A DNA stretch of 64,000 bases. Origin: Annona cherimola. Taxonomy: Eukaryota > Streptophyta > Magnoliopsida > Magnoliales > Annonaceae. The position numbers and the translations under genes were made by a program. Below, piece after piece: positions 22,950-36,225 of the stretch (within the stretch, counting starts at the first letter, position 1; each line of letters begins with the position of its first letter). The notes below the pieces were generated by a model that worked only from the letters and a program-made list of their open reading frames with translations, did not search any database and was not told the DNA's origin. The stretch lies in the NCBI GenBank assembly GCA_030490835.1, contig CM059972.1, positions 89,575,137-89,639,136 on the forward strand, in the 5' to 3' direction.

Positions 22950-25900
22950 AGCAATTCTAACAAAACTCAAACTTCAACTGACTTGCCTCATTTAAAATTT
23001 GAATATAGATATTGTCTATTAGCGATGGATAAACCATCTTATCTCGTGTCAGTTGGTTTTTTGTATTTTGTTTGTTGCTCTTTATAAGAAGGATGTCAGT
23101 GGTCATCTAGTGGAGTATAATTTGAATGAATTGATATCTATGTGTATGTAAGAGAAAGAGATGTTAAAACAGGATAGATCAATAATTATCAATTTCACAT
23201 TGACTTTTATGCAACATAAGTTAAAGAAAGAAAAGAAAAAGAATAAATTTTATCAATAAGGAAAATATAGATGATGAATTTAAAAAGTCCACTAATAAGT
23301 ATCACTTCTGTAAATACAAAGGGCATTTCAAGAAATATTATCTCAAGAGGAAGAATTCATTTGAAAAAAAAGTAAAAATTATGCACATGTTTACCTCGAA
23401 ATTGATTTCGTATATGTATCCTCTAATTTATAATGTATTGATTTTGATGTTGTTATTTATGTCACAAACTTTTTGTAAGCACTCCTTTTAACTTATAACC
23501 CAAAACCATATGAGTCGTCTATCTGATAAAGTATAAGGTCAAAGTAGTTGAAAATTGCAAGTTTTACCTTGATACAAAGAATTTTCTAGAACTACATAAT
23601 GTTTTCTATGTTCTCTCTAATTTTGGAAATTTAATTTTTTTTTTTTGACAAAACTTGATGTAATGGGTTATTCTTTTAGTTTTAGAAACTCAAAGTTTTC
23701 GTTATTTAAGAATTCAATTTCGGTTAGTACCAGAACATTGATTAATAGTTTATATTAAATAATTAGATTATTCGTTTCTTGATTGTTCATTTGCCTTGAA
23801 TATGTGCTGATACTAAATATCATATGATTGATGAAAAATTCCTCCATAGCATAAAAGATTGGATAATATATTGAAATTAAGCATGTTAAGATTAACAAAA
23901 AGATAAGATAGTAATAACTCTATATTTGCTAATTTGGACATATGTATTGATTATATTAAGGAAAAATAAACTAAAATCTAGAAAAAGGAATGTCATAAGA
24001 AGTAGTAAACTTTTAGAATTGATACACACTGGCATTTATGGTCTTTTTTCATGATCCATTAGAGGTGAAAATATTTTATCACATTTATTGATAATTCTCA
24101 TGTTATGGTTATTTTTTTCTATTGCATGAAAAGTTTAATTCTTTGAATGCATTCAAAACCTTCAAGAAATTAGTAGAAAAAATTTGACAGAAAAATTAAA
24201 GTTGTAAGATATGGTAGCAGTAATAAATATTATGGTAAACATGATTAATTAGGTCAAGCCCTTAGACTATTCATTAAATTTGTAAAATGAATGGTATTTA
24301 ACTTCAGTATACAATGCTAGGAGCTCTCTAATAGAATAGTGTTATTGAAAGAAAAAGCCATATTTTCATAGATATGGTGAAAAATATGATTAGCAAGTCA
24401 TTCTTACTGTTATTCTTGTGGAATGAAGCCTTAAAAATTACAATGTATATCTTCAATAGGGTTCTCAGTAAAGTCGTTCCTAAAACTTTATTCGAGTTAT
24501 GGGCAAGCAGGAAACTCAATTTCAAGCATATGTATACTTAGGATTGTTAAGCAAAAGTAAGGATACTTAAGGCACAAGAAAAGAAATCGGACTCAAAAAC
24601 TATTAATTGTTACTTTGTTGGATATTCATAATGGTAGAAAGGGTACAAGTTTTATAGTCTATGTCACACAATTAGGATCATCGAGACTGGAACGACTTGA
24701 TTCATTTACAATGGTGAGAATAGTAGGAGTATAATTCCACAAAATACCGAATTCAAAGATATTAGAGATCATTTTTCCGGTACCTCACTAACAAACATAA
24801 CAGTTGAAATAATTAATCATGACATAACAACTAAAAAACTAGAGATTTCTATGCAACTTACTAAAGATATTAACAGTGAATTGGTATTAATTTCATATGA
24901 AATTCATTATGATGACAATATAAATCATATTAATGAGCTAAGGTGGTACACAAAGTTAGAAGACCTGCTATTTCAAAAAATTATACAATATATTTGGAAG
25001 AATATATTAATGATCTTTATCTTGAAAATAATCCATTAATATTCAAGAAGTATTAGTAGCGAAAATGTGTTATGGATTATCATGAAAGATAAAACAAAAT
25101 TCATACACAAAAATGAAGTGCGAGAGATCCTATTATGCTAGTTGAAGGTTGTAACTTAGTTGGTTGTAAATCCTAAAGGTAATGTGAAAAGGTACAAAGT
25201 CAAACTTATCGAAAAAGCTTCATTCAAATAGAAGGTATCTGATTATAACAAGACCTTTTCACCATTCTCTTAAAAAGACTTATTCAAAAATCATTATGGC
25301 ATTAGTGGGCCACTTTGACTTAGAGTTACACCAAATAGAGGTAATGACAATATTCTTGAGTAGGGATCTAGAAGAAGAGGTGTATGTGATGAAATAAGAA
25401 AAAATAAAAGAAAAGAAAAGGATATATTAATATGAAAATTAAAGAAACTCATAGATTGACTTAGACGAGCTTTCAACAATGGTATTTAAAATTCAATAAA
25501 GTCGTCATTTTTTTTAGATTTACAAAAGATATTAGCAACCAATGTATATATCTGAAATTGAGTTGAAGCAACTTTATACTTTTGATTTTATACATATAGA
25601 AGATCTTTTGCTTGCTACTAATAATTTGAGTCTCTTATATGACACTAAAAGTTCTCTTTCTAAATATTTTGATATGAAAGATATTGATGATGCATAATGC
25701 GCCTTAGAAAATAAGGTCTATCAAAATAGATTTAAAAGACTTTTAAGGTTATCATAAAGGTCTTATATTAATAAAAATTTTAAAAATTTTGAAATGTCCA
25801 ACTGCTCATATTATGAAGTGCTAATCTTTAAGGGTTAAAAATATAATTTACTACATAATGAGATTGAAAAATAAGAAATGAAGCTCATCTCATATGCTTC

Positions 25901-26430
25901 TACTTTTTGGAGCATGATGTATCCCAAGTTTTCACATGTCTTAATATTAGATGTGCAATACGATTATGGTGAAGATATCAAAACAATCCAGAAATAGAAC
26001 ATTGGAACATAACAAAAAAGTGACACAATAGTTCCAATGAACTAAAAATTATAAGCTCATATATGAGAAAACTAATCAATTAGAGGTAATCGGTTAAACA
26101 AACTTTTACATTATTTTGGTTGCATAGATAGTAAAAAATTCACATCATGTTATGTTTTCTTACTAGCTAGTGGAGTAGTTTCATAAAAGAGTAAATGGTT
26201 CACGTCTACTACTAATATCATAGAAGAAGTGTCGAGGGAGAAAATACTCAAGTCTTCACACATGTTTTTCAGGTGGAATCTATAGTGATTAATTCAAGTA
26301 TGCTTCTGCATTAGATGAGTTTCAACAAAATATTGTCATCCTAATATAATTGTCAAATTATAATGGTGTACATGGTAGTACTGTGAAGGTTGAAAACCTA
26401 GCAAGGGTTTTATGTAAAGTTTTCAATTAT
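22950..26430 (+). pseudogene. Heavily decayed Ty1/copia Gag-Pol
   Basis: The plus strand preserves a recognisable copia order through many stops and shifts. The gag tail has NELISMCVQE-EEMLKQ near 23120-23175, and a degraded zinc knuckle (C-x2-C-x4-H) lies near 23310-23345. The integrase start resembles ELLELIHT near 24010-24050. Its C-terminus has LFLWNEALKITMYIFNRV, then FELWASRKLNFKH near 24400-24530 and YKFYSLCHTIRIIETGTT near 24645-24700. RT traces include VGCK and KVQSQ-like decay near 25150-25400 and IEDLLLATNNLSLLYDTK near 25598-25650. RNase H traces occur near 26120-26230. It lies in the opposite orientation to the copia copy at 2-8 kb and is far more decayed. No LTR pair is visible. 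Long dead. Confidence 0.75.
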
Positions 26431-26439
26431 ACAATTGGA

Positions 26440-27335
26440 AGTGATACAAAATATTAATAAACTAAACATGAGGTTGTTAATTTTGAATGTTAGTTCCCAT
26501 GCCAGTTTCTATAATTTGTAAGTATTTCCTAATTCCCTGCCCCATTAATAAGGTTGTTAGGTGTGCAAAGTAATAGGGGTTAGTATGCAAACTTCCTCTA
26601 AGATTGATTAACCTACACGTGTCTAGTATTATGATTACTACAATAACAAGAAAGATTGTTATAAAAATAACACAATCTTTGAATTCAATAGCTAATAACA
26701 TGCTAATATAAGTTCATTGATAATGCTATGGATCTAGTAACTAACATATATAAAAATGGAAATGGCACTGATAGCAAGCTAATATGGAAGGACCAAAAAT
26801 GAAAACAGTATATGATAAGAAAAGAGTTAACAGTAATCCTTAAGGGTAGATTAGAACCCTATATTTGCTTTGTTTTGAAATGACACTCAAATTATGAAGA
26901 TTATGGATTTTGGTCCATAATCATGAAATATTAATGCTTAGTTTCTTTATCGCGTGATCACCGGCTATATACAATCACCCTTTCATGGCAATAAGGAAAC
27001 AATAGAAATAATTTAGAGTAGATACGTGGAGAAGTCTTGCCAAGATGTAGAAACGGATGACTCTGGCTTGAGGATTCTACAAGCTCAATGAAAAGAAAAG
27101 GTCATTCCTTCTTTCTTTCTCATTCTCTTACAGTCTTACCATTACAATTCTCTTTTATTATAAGAAATATATTTCCTCTTTTTGAGTGAAGGAGAGTGGG
27201 ATGATATGTCTAGGTTGTGCTTAAGGAATTAACAGAAGCCTTACAAGCATGAAGGAGAATTATTCGAAAAGGAAAATGAGAATGCCCTCGACGCATAGAG
27301 GAGAGTGAAACTAGAATCCTTTTACGGGTATCAAG
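26440..27335. other. Spacer without genes
   Basis: No coding or repeat structure recognised. Confidence 0.5.
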
Positions 27336-27340
27336 TACTA

Positions 27341-27379
27341 CTTGCATATGTCTGTCTTACATGGACATACATATGCAAG
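27341..27379. repeat. Small inverted repeat CTTGCATATGT...ACATATGCAAG
   Basis: Exact 11-bp arms at 27341-27351 and 27369-27379 with a 17-bp loop, and partial extra pairing (GTC/GAC) inside. Confidence 0.7.
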
Positions 27380-28860
27380 ATTTCATCATAAGATCACATA
27401 TAATATCATGTTAGCTAGTTCTACCAGTAAATTGAGGGTTTATTATAGTAGTTTATTGATGTGACTTTTGCTTTACAAGTGGTGATGTTACGAAGGCAGC
27501 CAAGTCTAGTGATTAGGGCAATTTATGATAAGCATGACAGTGCCATATAGCCTCATATATGGACGAAAAGCCAGCTCAAGCGGATTCTTCCTTAGATACA
27601 GAAGAGAAGGGTGGGTAGGCACACGTCAGGTAGAGTCATCATGGTTATGACTCAACCTAGCATCAAGGCTTGTTGAGGTGACATATAAAACTTCGGCAAA
27701 GGCCTCAGCGTTGGTCAAGATCATTTGGCATCGTTTGAATGAGGTCTTAGCCTCAGTCGGGGTACCCTACACCATCAAAAAGAAATACGTAGGTAATTCT
27801 AGTTAAATTGGAGTTAATTCAAGTAAATTGAATTTTTTCATAAATGAAGATAAATTGAAAATTATTCGAGAAGAATTATATTTCATGAGAGTATCACTCA
27901 CACGTAGACCAGTAGGTTTGCATTTTATTTTTTAAAATAAAATTAGATCTTGATTTAAGACTTAAAAAAATTGAGATCAACAATTTACTTACAAAAATAC
28001 TCACTAATGTTTTTTTATAAATAAGCTTAAGTATTATAAAGGAGATATCATATCATTTGAATAGAGTTGATATGTCAAGACATATCAACCTTATAAATTC
28101 GTAATGCAATAAATTTTAATGTACTTACAATCAGTACGTTTTCTACTCTCGACGCATAAAGGCGTCAGTGACCTCCTGTTCCCTCTTTTTTAAGTTCAAT
28201 GCCCTCCTATTCTTAATAGAATAGAATTGTTATATTGAAATTAAACTCATAAATATGAATTTTGAAGCAATAACTTGAACGTGGAATTTTCCAATTGAGG
28301 GATTGAGGGGTGTTGGTCTTTTACTGTTTAACATTTGTTATCGTCGTAGTCCACGTGCTATTAATTAATGACATATCACAACTATCACAAATAAACATGT
28401 GCTACTTTGTTGTGTTCCAAAAAGCATGAGTAACTTGGAAGAGATTAGACCTACTTGACAAGCATTGAATCATCTTTAATCATCTTTAAATTTAGATTAG
28501 ATCTCTCGTAGTATTATTTCTAAGCGAACGCTCAAAAGAAAGATACATATACATACCTGTTAAAGTATATTTACAGATCTGTCACCTCATTAATGGACTA
28601 ACCCGCAAAGGACCCAATTCAGATGCTGTGGTCTTCATCACCTCAACTTCTTGGATTTTTTTTTTGTTTTTGTTTTGATAAAAATTGATGAGTCATGCCA
28701 CTGCTTAAAATTGTGCTGCTTGAAAAATTAAGTGTCTAAAATTTTCTGTTACTTGAAAAAAGATTCAAATAGGTTTAGAGTTTGCAAATTGGTGCTGAAT
28801 CATTTTAATTATTGGAACTTCGATAGACAAAATATTCTTTTTAGTAGTTTAATGATGGAA
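27380..28860. other. Spacer; slightly GC-richer 27480-27790
   Basis: 27480-27790 is less AT-rich (for example GGTGGGTAGGCACACG, CAAAGGCCTCAGCG) and could be a decayed LTR or exon, but nothing is recognisable. The rest is AT-rich. Confidence 0.35.
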
Positions 28861-28986
28861 CTCTTAACAGCATAGGTATGATAGGAATTTAAAATAAGAT
28901 ATTATGAATATGAACAAATTTATAAAATATTACGGGGTTTATTAGAAATTAAGGGCAAAAGTTGTGAGTATATAAGAATTTTTCTT
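28861..28986. repeat. Copy of a TIR-like repeat also at 47.8 and 52.4 kb
   Basis: Shares TCTTAACAG--TAGGTATGA near the left and GTGAGTATATAAGAA at the right with the arm at 52326-52466, in the same orientation. It indicates a dispersed repeat family with ~130-140 bp units. Confidence 0.5.
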
Positions 28987-29564
28987 AATTTATTTTGTTT
29001 AACATGACTTGTTTACCATGTTACCAAAAATAATATCACTGGAACCTTAAATTTACATTTTATAAAAAAAAAATAGCATAGAGTGAACATGAAATTATTA
29101 AATTTTAAAAAAATCATAGTATATATAGCATATAAAAGTTTTTCAATACATGTGATTTTTGAAATCAAAAATAAATTCATATGAATAAATGTGATAAATA
29201 ATTTATATCTAAAACAATATTTTAAACTTAAAGAAATGCCCATATAGCTATCTGCATTGAATTATGGCCCCTTTATCCTCTTTTGTTGCAAAAGGCACTA
29301 ATTAGGTTGTGTTAAAAATTGCACACTAAAATTGATACATCTATGGCCAAAAAATTTTAGATCTATTATAAAGTTGGAGTTAAAACTTCCATCAAGTATG
29401 AAAAATAGTATCCATAAATATTCAATTATTAATATACTAAATCTTAACAAGTTTGCATATTTTAAGTTTCAATACTTAAGATTTAACCTTTGATAGAATA
29501 ATTTGGAGTTTGATATCAACTCATGAAGGTATCTTAAAGTTAAGGTACTCCAATTATGTGGAAC

Positions 29565-30280
29565 ATTAAATTTTACAGTTGTTTTAAACTTTTGTTCTGG
29601 AGATGAATAGATTGGAAAAAAAACTAGAAGATAATTAACTGGTGAAAAAGTAGTGTAATTTGTAATAAATGAAAATCTTAAATTTAGTTGGTAAATTGAG
29701 AAGAGAAGAAGATGATTTTATCGATGAAAGTTTATTTTTAAAAAGACGAATTTACAAATTTTGAATGAGACTGAGAGGCAAGTGTACAATATCAAAAAGA
29801 ATAAAATGAAAGGTTATTTCAAAGCAAAAGATATTAATTTGAAGTTCAAATGATTAGCAATTTGAGCTTTATATGAGTTTGCAATTTAACCTAATGGAAA
29901 AGAGAGATTTATATAAAAACATAAAGTACATGGAAAAGATGCAAATATAAAAAATGAGGCTATTTTTGCAATTCTTGAAAGGAGATATTTAGATATCAAG
30001 CTATACAAGTGACATGGATTTGAAGATTAAATTATGTGAATTACGAATTTTAACATAAATTTGATTTTCACTTATTACGGAATCTCAAGTTTCACAATTG
30101 TTTTAACCTTCTATTCTATAAAGGAATAGATGAAAAACTAGAAGATAAACTAACTGATGAAAAGTATGGTGATTTGCAATAATTACAAACCTAAATTTAG
30201 TTGGTAAATTGAGATGAGAATGAAGTGAATTTTTGTTTATAAAAGTTTATTAAGTGGAGATTTACATACTTTGTTGTTGA
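29565..30280. repeat. Diverged direct repeat pair (~190 bp, 520 bp apart)
   Basis: 29575-29765 and 30095-30275 share GTTTTAA-CTT-TGTTCT, AACTAGAAGATAA, AACTG-TGAAAA, TAAATTTAGTTGGTAAATTG and AAAGTTTATT. No coding capacity in either copy. Confidence 0.7.
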
Positions 30281-30870
30281 AGATTTAATGAGAATTTTAA
30301 GCTTCTGTTAAATTCATCCACTTGTCCCAAACTCTATAAATATGATGTAGTTACTTTTAAAATTGGTCATATTAATACAACCTTCTTTGAATAAGGAACC
30401 CAAATATATGCCTATAGGAAAAATTGGGGTTCATCTGCGTAGTTTCCACAATTGCAAAAATTGAAAGAGAAGCGAAGAGACAAAGCAGGGAGAAGGAAGA
30501 AGAAAACTATTCACTTGTCTTATTTGAGAAAATTTTATACAAAACTCCTCCAATTTGTAGTTTCATGGAAAGTGCACATTTTTCAAGAAATTATAGAAAA
30601 ATTCAAATATTTTGAAAAATTTACAGGAGATATTCTTATATAGAAACAGAATACTCTGCTAATTTGTTGAATAATTTCGTGAGAAAAGTTCTAGACAAAT
30701 TGCGGAAAAACCCAAGAATGAAATATTTTGGCAAAATGCCTTATACTGGCTAGAAATTTGCAAAATAGTCTTTGAATAATATCTTACATAAAAACACCTA
30801 GTCTGAGTACTGGAGACATGCCAGTAGTAGCTAATACTGACAACAAATGGTGGCCCATGAATCATCTCCA
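30281..30870. other. Spacer without genes
   Basis: Short overlapping plus-strand frames at 30424-30643 have no recognisable motif and no support. Confidence 0.45.
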
Positions 30871-30879
30871 AACTATTTT

Positions 30880-32830
30880 TGAATTAGATTTTGATACTAA
30901 TATGTGATTTTGATGATTTAATTATTGATTTTTATATTTTTGGACATTTTGAATTCATTGGATAAGTTGGATCTGCCCTAAGAAGTTGTTATCAAGAGAT
31001 ATTGATGGGAAAAAATTTTAATAATTGAGATATCACTTGATTATGGATCATTAAGATGATGACAGAGACTTCTATGTATTAAGCTTAGCGTTTAACACTA
31101 GTTCCAATTGAGATAAACTTTTGAAGTTTACATAAGTGAAATTTTACTAAATTCAAGGGATTATCTTTATTAACTAATATGCATTGTACATTAGCATAAT
31201 TTAATAAGCTGAGTGTGGTGGAATGAAAGAAAGTATAATTAGTACGATTGTTGAATAATAGTATCATTTAAGAGTAAATATTTGGACTTAAATGGCTAGT
31301 ATTAGTTTATGAGATGATAATGATGTGATCATGATTATCATGTTCAAATCCACTTGAAGAATTTATATAATTATTTTATGAATTTTTAATAAAGTTAAAT
31401 GCTATCAAATTTTATAAATTTCAAATAATTAGACTTATGGAATTATTATTAGGGGAAAATTGAGATTGAATAGTAAATATAAACATTAGAATAGATGACT
31501 GATTTTGAAAGAATATTATTATTTCAGTGAGTGAATGAAATAAAGATACATCGGATGTTTGTGGATTGGAGTGAAGTATGAGATAAGTAGGACTCTGTTT
31601 TAAACTGATTTAATTATTTTACGTAACATCTAAGCATGTATATTTTGGATGCTGATGATTTTTATTTTTGTTATAATTAAATTTAACTGAAAGCTTGATT
31701 TATTATAATGCTGAATTTGAAACTTGATTTATGAATTGAGCATGCTAGCATTTTTTTAACATATCATTGTGTAGTAGATGCTAGATTATCATGAATCATG
31801 GTTGAAGGTATTAATTGAAAAGTATTGTTTGAGATCACCAATGACGATCGATGACATACCATTAATTGGGGATCAGGGTATGATTGAGCCATTGATGGTT
31901 GTGAGCCATAACCTGTCTATCTGGCCACTGTAATATTGTACTTAGAGCCATTGATATATTTGGCTATTTGATATGTATTATATTTGGAGTAGTGAATGCT
32001 TCTAGTGATTTGTTCTGATATTCTATTTGAAACCATGAATGTGTTTGACTATTTATTGTGATATTATATTTGATCCATGAATATGTCCTACTATATGTTA
32101 TGCTGTATTTGGAGCCATGATTATGTCCAGCTATTTGTTTCGAAATTGTATTTAAAGTTGTGAATATGACTAACTATTTGTTGTAAGACTAGTATGTAGA
32201 CACTGGTGTTTAGACATAAGTGTCCGAGCTGAGCCATGGGCATAGTTATAGATGTGTGAAGATCACGACAAGATATGAGATGCACCTCCTTGTTTTTTGA
32301 GTTGGTAAGATATTTCTCGCTGTTGATTGATTCGTACTTAGCATGATGTAAGACCGGGCAAGATAACGAACCTCCCTATTGAACTTAATCTTTGTGATAA
32401 GAAAATCATGTGTATGATGCATTATTGAAATGTTTCATCATGAGCAAGCATATGATGCTGATTTGAATATAAATTTATGATTTATTGGAAAAATATGCAT
32501 ATTGTTTGTTTAACACTGATTTTATTCAATTTATTTTTTATCCTATTTACTGAGTTTGTCTGGACCAATTTTTATCATATTTTTAAACGACAATTTGATT
32601 TTTAAGACTAGCGTAGGGAGGACATGTATATTCTATGAATTTGATTCTTTGGATATAACTTAGTTTAGATTTGATGAGACATCTAGTTTATAATGACTTA
32701 TGCTATAATTGATATTACATTATGATTTATGTTATTGCACCGATATTCTCCTTATTATCATCAATCTTGGAGTATATTAGCAATGGATGATTGAGATGTT
32801 TGACTTGATCAGCAGGATGTTACAAATTGC
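30880..32830 (+). repeat. Possible Ty3-type LTR remnant
   Basis: The stretch has the texture of a long plant Ty3 LTR: internal short tandem units, then GAGCTGAGCCATGGGC (about 32227), then TTTACTGAGTTTGTCTGGACC (about 32548) and AGACTAGCGTAGGGAGGAC (about 32607). The ACTGAGT-to-GGAC arrangement recurs in such LTRs and also, inverted, at 48.4-48.7 kb in this window. No TG...CA ends or target duplication were found. Confidence 0.4.
31935..32192 (+). repeat. Minisatellite, ~43-bp unit, about six diverged copies
   Basis: Units follow the pattern AGCCATGAATATGT--GACTATTTGTTGTGATATT-TATTTG, starting near 31939, 31988, 32030, 32073, 32112 and 32156. They are diverged but clearly in register. Confidence 0.7.
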
Positions 32831-33985
32831 AAACTAAATAAAAAAATATCCTTTTACTTTTTGGCACAATAAATATTATATAGTTTTCATTAAAAATGAT
32901 CTACTGACATAGAAACTAATTTCAAATGACAAAAGTTTGATTAAAGAAATTTTGATTTATGTTCGGTTTTAAAAATTATTAAGATTTTATAAAGTGGCTA
33001 TATGGTTGTTTATTGGCTAAAGTTAGACTTTTAGATAGAATATTGATCATATTAAGATAATAATTGGATTGCATAAGAGAAAAAATTCAATATGGGTCCA
33101 AGCTAAATGCGGTGCAAATGATCCTTTACTGTGTTTAGTAATGAAGAAAGAAAGGAGAAAAAAGGTAGAAAAAGAATAAGTATTAAGTGCGTAATGCGAT
33201 GGAATAATGCTTGAGAGTATATTTAATTCTAAAAATAAACACAGTTTTACACCTTTTTCAGATATGGCACACATTTATTTAAAAAAATGCAAATATGATC
33301 ATCACTTATTTTCACTGTATTCCCAAACATGACAATTCTGTTAGTTTTTTTTCCTTTTTCAACTTGAGATTTCTTAAGTAATAAGAAAAAGTAAGAAAAA
33401 AATGTAAAAGCGAAAATAAAAGAATGATGCAATGTGATAGCTAGTAACGATTAAGAATAATTAAGAGAATAATGATAAAATAGAAATGATAGAAGCGTAA
33501 AAAATGTGAGAAAATTATTAAAAAATAAGTAACAATGACATAAAATAAATTATTTAAGCACTTAAATGTTAAATTATATTAACACGTGTGAAGAATGAAG
33601 AAAAAAGTGAAAAAATTACAACCTTCTTTTTCTTCTTTCCAAATACACAAAGTTTTTACAAAATTGGCCCTCTAATTATGTTAAATTACCTTTTAAGCAT
33701 GTATTTTGACGTTTCATAAATTTAACCCTCTAAATTTGCATCGCTTGCAAATTGATCCTATCATTGTAGGGAAATTTATAAATTTTCAAAATGAGGTCTA
33801 ATTTGCAATAAGCAAACTTACATTAACAATTTACAAAAAACCAATATATTAACTTTCTAAATGAAAAATTATTAAAAAATATATACTATATGCATGGCCA
33901 AGAGGGGAAAGTTTCAAGATATTTACATGCGTTATTAAATAATTTTACTTTTAAAAAATTTGTGATATTTTATAATTTATATTAG
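32831..33985. other. AT-rich spacer
   Basis: No gene. Short minus-strand frames at 33047-33432 are low-complexity and unsupported. Confidence 0.5.
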
Positions 33986-34421
33986 AATTATTTGTTCAAC
34001 TAACGGACTAAGTGTCATCCATAAGAAAATGCCAGGAAGCCCTATCTTATAAAAAGTGGAAAATCAATATCATAAGTTTGTGTAATTTATATATTACTTT
34101 TAAAGACCTTAAATCAACATCTAAATAATCTAGAACTTCATTCCTATGTGCATAAATTGTTTTATAAAATATTATAACATTCTAATTGATGTACGAATGA
34201 ATTTAAGTGTTTTTTATAATTTACCCGTTATTATTAAGCAAATCTAATCTTCTTAAAACTCTGATTGACGTGACTTTGGTATTATAATAAACTAAATAAT
34301 TTTAACCAATTTAACTTGTTGGGTTTTGATTTCAATATCAATGTGGGCTACGTTTTATCAAGTGCACCCTAACATGGTTCCAGTATGTTTCAAGCTCTTC
34401 TACGATATATCAAACATGATA

Positions 34422-34682
34422 ATTTTTTTAATAAGTAGGTATTGTATATTCATCTGAATTTGTATTACGTTAAAGCCCCATGGTATTCTTATAATTTTCC
34501 ATATGACATTCTAACATTTTTTCTTAAGAAGATATTCTAATAATTTTCCATATAACGTTCTAATCATTTTTCTCAAAGGAGAAAAACTAACATGCTCCGA
34601 ATGAATTTGGTGGACCTTCCTGAAAATGCTGCTGCAGGCAATTTTGCTGCCATTGGCGTTACCACGCCAGAACCATCGTGGC
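34422..34682. mobile_element. 261-bp insertion with 13-bp target duplication
   Basis: ATCAAACATGATA at 34409-34421 is repeated as ATCAAACTTGATA at 34683-34695, and copy B has this 13-mer only once. The insert starts with a T-run at its left edge, which suggests a retroposed sequence with its tail on the minus strand. It ends in GC-richer text (34590-34682) with an open plus-strand stretch, MLRMNLVDLPENAAAGNFAA, of unknown origin. Confidence 0.65.
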
Positions 34683-34849
34683 ATCAAACTTGATAGTTAG
34701 TTTAAAATTCATTATATCATCTTAATAAAACCTAACGCAAACATTTCCACATTTATGTTAATCGAAAAACGCTAAAATGAATGATTTAAAAAAATAATAT
34801 AATGATTAAAATATTTACTTAAAAACTTTCAAAGTTTACACTTCTAAAA

Positions 34850-35124
34850 ATGTAAAAAACTTTTGAATAAAAAATCTTTATTGTAAAAGTTGTTAAAATA
34901 ACAGAAAATGATGTATTATAATAAGGTTAATAATAGGAATAAAAAAATAAAGTCAAAATAGATAGATTAACTGTATGGATAGTTGCGTAGAAATAATTTG
35001 AAAAGTAAAGTAATTTGTATAGAAAGATATAAAAAATAATTTAGAAATTAGATAATTGTGAATAATAAAATGTTTTAGATCGAAAAGTTTTAGAAAAAAG
35101 TTTTATTTGAAAACAAACACACCC
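34850..35124 (+). mobile_element. MITE family A copy (left end lost)
   Basis: Contains AAAATAGATAGATTAACTG, GATAGTTGCGTAGAAAT and TTTTAGATCGAAAAG and ends AAACAAACACACCC at 35124. Copy B of the duplication lacks it, so it inserted after the duplication. Confidence 0.75.
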
Positions 35125-35188
35125 ATAATAAAAACGAATTGATTTTGATTATTTAAGTGCAATAAAAATTTAAAAATATTATATTTTA

Positions 35189-35692
35189 GGGGGATTTACT
35201 TGGTCTAATTAGTTTTTTATCAAGTAGACTTTTTATTTCTTTTTTACAATAATCAAGAAGATCTTTATTCATTTGAATGGGTCTTGCTTTAGTTGGAATC
35301 TTTTCTTCATTAAATTCTTTTATATAGGGCAATTTTACTATATGTTGTTTTCTGTTCCAAAAAGCATTTAGCGCTTCTGAACAAACCTCTTTTGCTAATC
35401 TGTTTTTAAATTCTTCAATATGATGTTTTAATGGTCCATTTATTTCCTTTTCTATATATTTTATAGCATTTTGATCTTGGAGATGACATAGGAATTTTTT
35501 CTTATAATTCAATGTATCTTTTAATTCGGCTAGAAGAGAAGCTTCTGGAGGTTTTATGAAGGCAAATAAGGTTTCATTTGTCTGGATCCCTTCATCAGTC
35601 ACAGAGAATGGTTTTATCATTTGGAGAAATGGTGTTCCTAATATAATTTTTTGTTGCATTTTTTTATCAATATAAAAGATGTTTGTAGGCAC
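35189..35692 (-). pseudogene. Pararetroviral protease end and RT start (truncated)
   Basis: The frame opens with the protease tail (ILGTPFLQMIKPF). It proceeds to the RT N-terminus with IPTKARPIQMNKDLL and KKEIKSLLDKKLIRPSKSP, the conserved entry of caulimovirid RT. It stops exactly at the host junction, so the catalytic part and RNase H are missing. It is shifted by one frame relative to the protease-coding frame upstream (overlap 35638-35692). Confidence 0.85.
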
Positions 35693-36186
35693 AATTTTTT
35701 ATTACAAATTCGTGCAGATGACAATTTATACTTTACAGCCATGTCAGTTCCATCTGCAGTGGCTATAGAAGAACTTGTTGATTCAAAATATTTTGGTGGA
35801 ATTATCCCTTCATTTATACAATTTAAATCAGCTCCGGAATCAACTAGAGCAATGAGACTTACAGAAAAGTCTGCAGGGAAATCCTTGATTTTTAAAGTTA
35901 TTTTAATATACCATTTCTGGGATATAATTCTTTGAGCTTCATTACTCATTATGGATATATAATTGTTGTCGTCAATTTCCTTTAATTTTGAGGATTCAGC
36001 CTTATTTTCTTTTAGTATTTGTTGAAAATGATCTTCAAATTCATCTTCAACCTTTTCTTCTTGTTCTAGGTTTATAGATAATTCTTTTAATTCCAAAATT
36101 TGAATTCTAGTTTTTAGCTGTGAAATTTTTTTTTTCATTTCTTTAATTTCTTGTGATAACTCATAAGTAGAAGTTGGTTTTGGCAT
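35638..36186 (-). pseudogene. Pararetroviral aspartic protease region
   Basis: Begins with a predicted coiled-coil segment (SQEIKEMKKKISQLKTRIQI), then an acidic linker, then the retroviral-type protease with active site ALVDSGADLNCI at about residue 115-126. The protease would cut the coat-pol polyprotein. It is in the same frame as the coat region, separated by an in-frame TAA at 36223-36225. A frameshift near 35640-35690 detaches the end. Confidence 0.82.
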
Positions 36187-36225
36187 ATCTTTAATATATC
36201 TTCTTTGATTTTTAATAATATGTTA

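Noticed and set aside
30424..30643. Two overlapping 63-codon plus-strand frames
   Set aside because: They overlap in different frames, are Lys/Arg/Phe-biased as expected from AT-rich DNA, and show no motif.
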